A stretch of 64,000 bases of DNA from Xylogone sp. PMI_703. Its lineage: Eukaryota; Ascomycota; Leotiomycetes. Of the stretch, positions 59,601 to 64,000 are shown in pieces. The notes beneath the pieces were generated by a model. The model was not told where the DNA came from, searched no databases, and was given only the letters and a program-made list of their open reading frames with translations. The translations under genes were made by a program, and so were the position numbers. Location: contig JAJTUQ010000003.1 of the NCBI GenBank assembly GCA_021399445.1, forward strand, positions 434,001 to 498,000, written 5' to 3'. Each line of letters begins with the position of its first letter. Positions within the stretch are counted from its first letter, which is position 1.

Positions 59601-61598
59601 GGATGATGCTTCGTAGAGCTCCTTGCCCATGGTGGCCCACTGGGCACCTTGTCCGGTAAAGACACCGAGGATGCGAGGCGGGAGAGACTTTGGAATCGCA
59701 GGGATTCGTACTGTCTTTTTGAGCGTTTCAATACGGGCTTCCAGCTTCTCGATAAGCTGTGCAGCAGATATAGCGGAAAAGGCAGCTCGGAAGAGGAAGT
59801 CACCCCTTCGAAAAAGGGTACGGCTAAGGCGAACAAGATCCGTTTCAGGATTTTCTCGTAAGTAGCTGGCCAGCGCTGTAGCCTTTGCTGCCAGTGCTTG
59901 AGCCGAGTTGGCAGACAGTACAAAAAGTCCGCCTGGATGTGGTTGAGCCGTAAGGCGGTCGAGGGCTTGGTCCCAGCTCTCAATGACGACGTGAGCATTA
60001 GTCCCACCAAAGCCAAAACTATTTACGCTCGCACGGCGTGGTTCACCAGGGGGAAGGGCTGGCCAGGGGGTCAACGCTGTTGGAATGCGGAGTCGCTCAT
60101 AAAACGGCTTAATCTTTGGATTTAACTCTTGGAAATGGAGATTAGGCGGGATCTGGCCATGTTGAACAGCCAAAGACGCTTTGAGAAGTCCAGCGATACC
60201 TGCACAGCCCTCGGTATGACCGACTATGGTCTTTATACTTGTACCACACGTTAGCATAAGTAGTGGCGTGCGTACGTAGTTATTACCTTCCAACAAGGAG
60301 CTGACCATTGTGCTGGCTTGGCTTTTTGGGGAAAAACGCGTTATATATAGCCTGTGCCTCAATAGCTAGCACACATCAACATCGCAGTCTATCGACTCTG
60401 CAAATCGTTTACTTACGATCACCTGCCGGTGTGCCGGTGCCGTGAGCCTCAAAGAATTGAGGACGGTCGTGCACCGGGTCCAGCCCACACCTCATGTATG
60501 TGTCTCGAATAAGTTGAGCCTGGGATTCTGCGCCCGGCATTGTGATACCTATGAGACAGTCATCGCGTTAGGCGTAAAAGAAAAATGAAAAATTGGCAAA
60601 CTAACCTGGTGTACGACCATCCTGATTGACACCGGTTTCACGGATGATACACTCGATATGATCACCGTCAGCGATGGCTTGGCTAAGAGTCTTGACAATA
60701 ACACAGGTAAACCCCTCCCCTCGTCCATATCCATTAGCAGAGGAATCCCACATGCGGGATCGCCCACCAGGAGACAGCATGTTTAACTAGTGTATCACTT
60801 GTCAGTATGAATTGCAGGCGTGGGCCAAGTAAGCATGACACAACATACATTCGAATAAGCCATGTATAGTTCAGGTCCGAGCATGAGATTCGACCCAGCT
60901 ACAGCGGCCATGTCTATTTCTCCGCTTCGAAGGGCAAGGACTGCCTGATGTAGCGCCACGAGCGACGACGAACAAGCTGCATCAACCACACTAGACGAGC
61001 CTCTCCAGTCGAAAAAGTACGATATGCGGTTGGCGAGGATCGCCTGGGAACCGCCAGTTGTGAAGTACTGCGGCAAGCTGTCATAGCCACGCATCGAAGC
61101 ATACTGAAAGTCGGAGCCAATCACTCCGACGAAGACCCCAGTAGCTGATCCTTGAAGCTGGGGAATCGAGTAGCCCGCCGATTCCACGCCTTCATAGACG
61201 GTCTCGAGCAGATTCCGCTGCTGAGGATCCATCGCTTCAGCCTCCTTGGGACTGATGTTGAAAAAATCCCGGTCGAAGAGCCGCGGTTCATCTCGTAAGA
61301 GGTAGCCATTTCTGGTATTCGTGCTCTGTTGGCACGGTAATCAGCCGCTGAACTCAAACCTGTGATTTTGAAATAGCGAAGTATTTCTTCTTACCGCATG
61401 ATGCTGGCTGTCCTGGTGGTAGAACACGTTAACATCGAATCGACTGGGCGGAACTTCTTCCGAGATATCCCTCGGGTTTTTGAGAAGTTCCCAAAGCTTA
61501 GAGGGGGAAGTGGCGCCACCTGGAAGGCGGCAAGAGCTTCCCACTATCGCAATGGGCTCTCTTGGGGGTCCAGTGTTGTTGGGTAGTATGCTGCCCAT
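53631..61598 (-). CDS. highly reducing polyketide synthase without ER, with terminal thioester reductase
   Basis: Six exons, 61395-61598, 60849-61325, 60606-60786, 60417-60548, 60287-60365 and 53631-60237, give 2559 residues. KS 1-450: Cys186 in DAACSSSL, His in [11 protein letters not shown] and in [17 protein letters not shown] and [11 protein letters not shown], Ser near 642. [16 protein letters not shown] near 987 and LDSAIQG. C-methyltransferase: [10 protein letters not shown] near 1425. Then a pseudo-KR spacer with no NADPH-binding enoylreductase motif. KR: GMTGDVG near 1827 and catalytic [20 protein letters not shown] near 2147. Reductase (R): [10 protein letters not shown] near 2247 and YAASKWMGE. 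It makes a methylated reduced chain and releases it reductively as aldehyde or alcohol. The order is like betaenone-type synthases, which use a partner ER in trans; none is present here. Every catalytic residue I looked for is present. It shares a promoter with an alpha/beta-hydrolase gene. Confidence 0.93.
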
Positions 61599-62280
61599 GA
61601 TTACAGATGTGTTGAATCAATCGATTGGGCTAGGGGGAAAATAGCGGTTGTCTCGGCTTCAGTCTACGGAAGCTTGCACGTATGGAGACTTCAAATTGTG
61701 TGTGTTCGGACGAATACAGGTGGTTGCCCTGAGAGCTCCTATTTCTGTGGACTATGCATCTATAAGTTTAGGCACATCAGGGACATGTCCAAGATTGAGC
61801 GGGCAAGGTGGCGCTACAACTGAGCATAGGTTCCGCCACGGCGCCAAGGTCTTCGGAACATTTGTGGTTTATTCTAAGTCGGAGAACGCCACTGCCGGGG
61901 TCGGAACGGACCGAAGTTAGGCTGCCGGTCGGTCTAAGGGTCTTCCTCGATCCTGGTAGTTTGAGCTTACCTCCGACATACCGATCCCTTTGGTGGGTCA
62001 TATTCTCCACCTTGGTCCATTGACTTGACTTCGTACAGAGCGTAATATATCACACTTTTCGCGTCTGTGCATTATTGCCCCAAGAGGCACTTTTCGATAG
62101 TATTCCACAAATGTGAATAGACAAAAAAGTGTGGTATATTGCGGCCTGTAGTAAAGTATACGGGAGTCTGACCCACTATCCAAAGACGACACTTATGTTT
62201 TGATCTGGCAGACCATTCACAATTATTTGTCCTAACGTACTCAACGCCAGACTTCATATTTGGTAAAACTGGAAATCAAC
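61599..62280. promoter_or_regulatory. divergent promoter of PKS and hydrolase
   Basis: 682 bp between start codons. GC-richer around 61880-61960, with several CGG/CCG triplets including the site at 61902-61913. AT-rich near the hydrolase start. Confidence 0.6.
61902..61913. promoter_or_regulatory. CGG-N6-CCG site, candidate Zn2Cys6 operator
   Basis: CGGAACGGACCG: inverted CGG triplets with a six-base spacer, the layout bound by some Gal4-family dimers. It lies about 300 bp from the PKS start and 370 bp from the hydrolase start. No regulator gene is adjacent; the nearest is at 40-43 kb. Confidence 0.45.
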
Positions 62281-63360
62281 ATGGCCACAGAGCAGGAGCG
62301 TAGAGATGTCGAGTTCAAAACTTTTGATGGCTTGACTTTGCGCGGCTGGCTCTTTGTAGGGCCCAAAGATGGTCCTGCAGTGATTGTCAATGGGGCAGTA
62401 AGTCATCTACGAACCCTGACCATCCATATTGTCTGTCCAGAAAGATATTGGGAACTCTTACTTACCTAGAGCCATTCTCCATAATAGTTCATGTGCCCAA
62501 AAGAAATTTTCGTGGCAGACGTAGCAGCCTGGTTCGGATGTAATGGCTTGACGGCTCTTGTATACGACGCCCGTAGCATAGGCATAAGCGACGGCCTACC
62601 TCGGAATGACCTGGATCCGCAGAAGATGGCTGAAGACAATTCAGATGCCGTGACAGTACGTATTTGCCCGCTCTCAGGATTTCGATCGTCCTACTATCTG
62701 TCCAACATACTAATGGAACTGGAACAGTTCCTGGTGAACGAGGGCTGGGTGGATCCGCAACGTATAGCCACATGGGGGTTTTTCTACAGTTCTGGAATAG
62801 CATTAGAGGCCGCGGCCTTCGATAAGCGCATCAAAGCCGTCATAGCGCAAGGTCTGATGCCCGAATGGTACCTGAATCCGGATGACCAGGAGTGGCTCGT
62901 CGCCCGTGCAGTCCAAGATCGGGCCAACCAGCTTCGCGGTAATCCACCTGATTACATGCCCTTGCTAAATGAAAAGGGAGAGCACTTCTTGCTCTTCAAA
63001 TATCTGCAGGATATGACACCAGACTCGAAGGCACACCTGCCCGACTGGGTCCATAGGACCAGGAAGCACGCCCCGACCTTCAAAGATAGTCTGACACTCC
63101 AAAGCTTTTACCGTCACGCCAAGTGGAAGCCCATAAACATATTCTCGTCCATCGCTCCCACGCCGGTCATGATCTTGACGCCCGAGCATGACGAGGTCGT
63201 GCCGCCTGAGTATCAGAAGAGTATATTTGATAGTCTGCAATCACCCCTGAAGAAGTTCCACATTGTGAAGGATAAGGGACACGCCGACTTTTTGAGTGTT
63301 AATCTTGATCAGCTGCTGACCCCACAGCTAGATTTTCTCAAGGAAGCTTTGAAATTTTGA
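62281..63360 (+). CDS. alpha/beta-hydrolase of the PKS-associated type, unusual nucleophile elbow
   Basis: Exons 62281-62397, 62488-62655 and 62728-63360 give 305 residues; ATG in context ATCAACATGG. The fold is recognisable: FKTFDGLTLRGWLF, ALVYDARSIGISDG, VDPQRIATWG, ALEAAAFDKRIKAVIAQG, VMILTPEHDEVVPP (acid Asp) and KDKGHADFL (His). In relatives known to me the elbow reads W-G-x-S-x-S; here it is WGFFYSSG, with Phe where the nucleophile Ser is expected, and the usual HG oxyanion start is NGAF. It may be a non-classical acyltransferase or hydrolase, use the following Ser, or be non-catalytic. Intron 2 (62656-62727) is 72 nt with no stop, so it could be retained in frame. Likely acts on the PKS product (inference). 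Confidence 0.78.
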
Positions 63361-64000
63361 GCTACCAAATTCTTCTGCCGGTAGAATCCGGATTCGCGTG
63401 CGGGTCTTTCATGCTGGTCTGGATCCTGAGATCTACATAGTATGACTATAGTGCCGATAATGTTACTTTTTGATGTGCATGCGTAAAGACTGATTGTGCT
63501 ATGTATATTAGTAGATTACCAACTCGAAGTCAAAACTAGCCACCATGACCCCATTGAAAATCTTGTTGACATTGACTTGTTCAATGCTATACTATGGTAC
63601 AGGCTATAAATATTGTAAAATGCGCTAGACAAAGATTAGGATCAGACGTAACAATAAATGGCAGCGTGACAAAAACGTTGCTAATACTTTAGTGTCGTCG
63701 ATAAATACTTGTATCCTCTCGGGCACTGCCAATTAGATATAGATAAAGGGGCTAGTGGATGTACACCGAAGACGACGGGTTTGAGCTCTCATTATTTAGG
63801 AGATGCATAGTTCTTGTGAACTCCTTTTTGGGTCTATCTTAGCTTTCCTCGTGATATCAAATCTTCCATGAGGAGCGATACATTTCTCAACATTCTGAAC
63901 CCGAAGATGAACGGCTAAACAAGTAGATCTACCGTTTGGCTTTGACAGTAACCTAAACGGGGAGCCTAGTTCTCGCAAATACAACAAGCTCGTTCTATTC
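63361..64000. other. 3' flank of the hydrolase gene, no gene seen
   Basis: AT-rich, no domain-bearing frame. Any further genes of the PKS cluster would lie beyond the window edge. Confidence 0.45.

Noticed and set aside
1..64000. tRNA, rRNA, CRISPR arrays, intact transposons
   Set aside because: No tRNA B-box with matching arms, no rRNA sequence, no regularly spaced direct repeats and no transposase or reverse-transcriptase frame were seen by eye; a dedicated scan could still find a tRNA.

Overview
The window is nuclear DNA of a filamentous ascomycete, most likely a Eurotiales-type mould. The signs are short GT-AG introns of about 45-110 nt with CTAAC-like branch points, Zn2Cys6 and bZIP regulators, MFS permeases, a class II hydrophobin and a highly reducing polyketide synthase. 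Gene islands of normal base composition alternate with long AT-rich tracts without genes, which look like accessory or subtelomeric, mutation-eroded DNA. Most gene models below were spliced by hand from the sequence.

Layout. 1-7.2 kb: AT-rich, with a relic Cys-rich secreted peptide whose start codon is lost (1565-2259), a four-exon small secreted protein on the minus strand (3017-3502) and an ankyrin relic. 7.2-11 kb: a Zn2Cys6 regulator converging on an alpha-glucoside/maltose-type permease. 14.2-18.1 kb: two divergent short-chain dehydrogenases and a bZIP regulator. 18.8-27.2 kb: a catabolic group made of a regulator with two Zn2Cys6 clusters, a sulfatase with an in-frame stop, and a divergent sugar permease with a likely frameshift. 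28-36 kb: a small hypothetical protein, an SGNH esterase, an MCT-like permease, a secreted VOC protein and a secreted GH105/YteR-like hydrolase. 38.7 kb: class II hydrophobin. 40.1-45.8 kb: a six-exon Zn2Cys6 regulator divergent from a DHA1-type MFS exporter. 47.8 kb: L-lactate dehydrogenase. 53.6-63.4 kb: a large PKS divergent from an alpha/beta-hydrolase.

How genes may work together. The PKS reads KS-AT-DH-MT-(psiKR)-KR-ACP-R. It has no enoylreductase and ends in a thioester-reductase domain directly after the ACP, so it should release an aldehyde or alcohol (inference). Its divergent partner resembles the hydrolase/acyltransferase type common beside fungal PKS genes, but lacks the usual nucleophile serine. 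The regulator-exporter pair at 40-46 kb and the lactate dehydrogenase are the nearest genes, separated from the PKS by about 4.8 kb of AT-rich DNA; whether they belong to the same cluster cannot be told from sequence. At 18.8-27.2 kb, regulator, sulfatase and permease suggest use of a sulfated sugar, now at least partly decayed.

I saw no tRNA, rRNA, CRISPR array or intact transposon.
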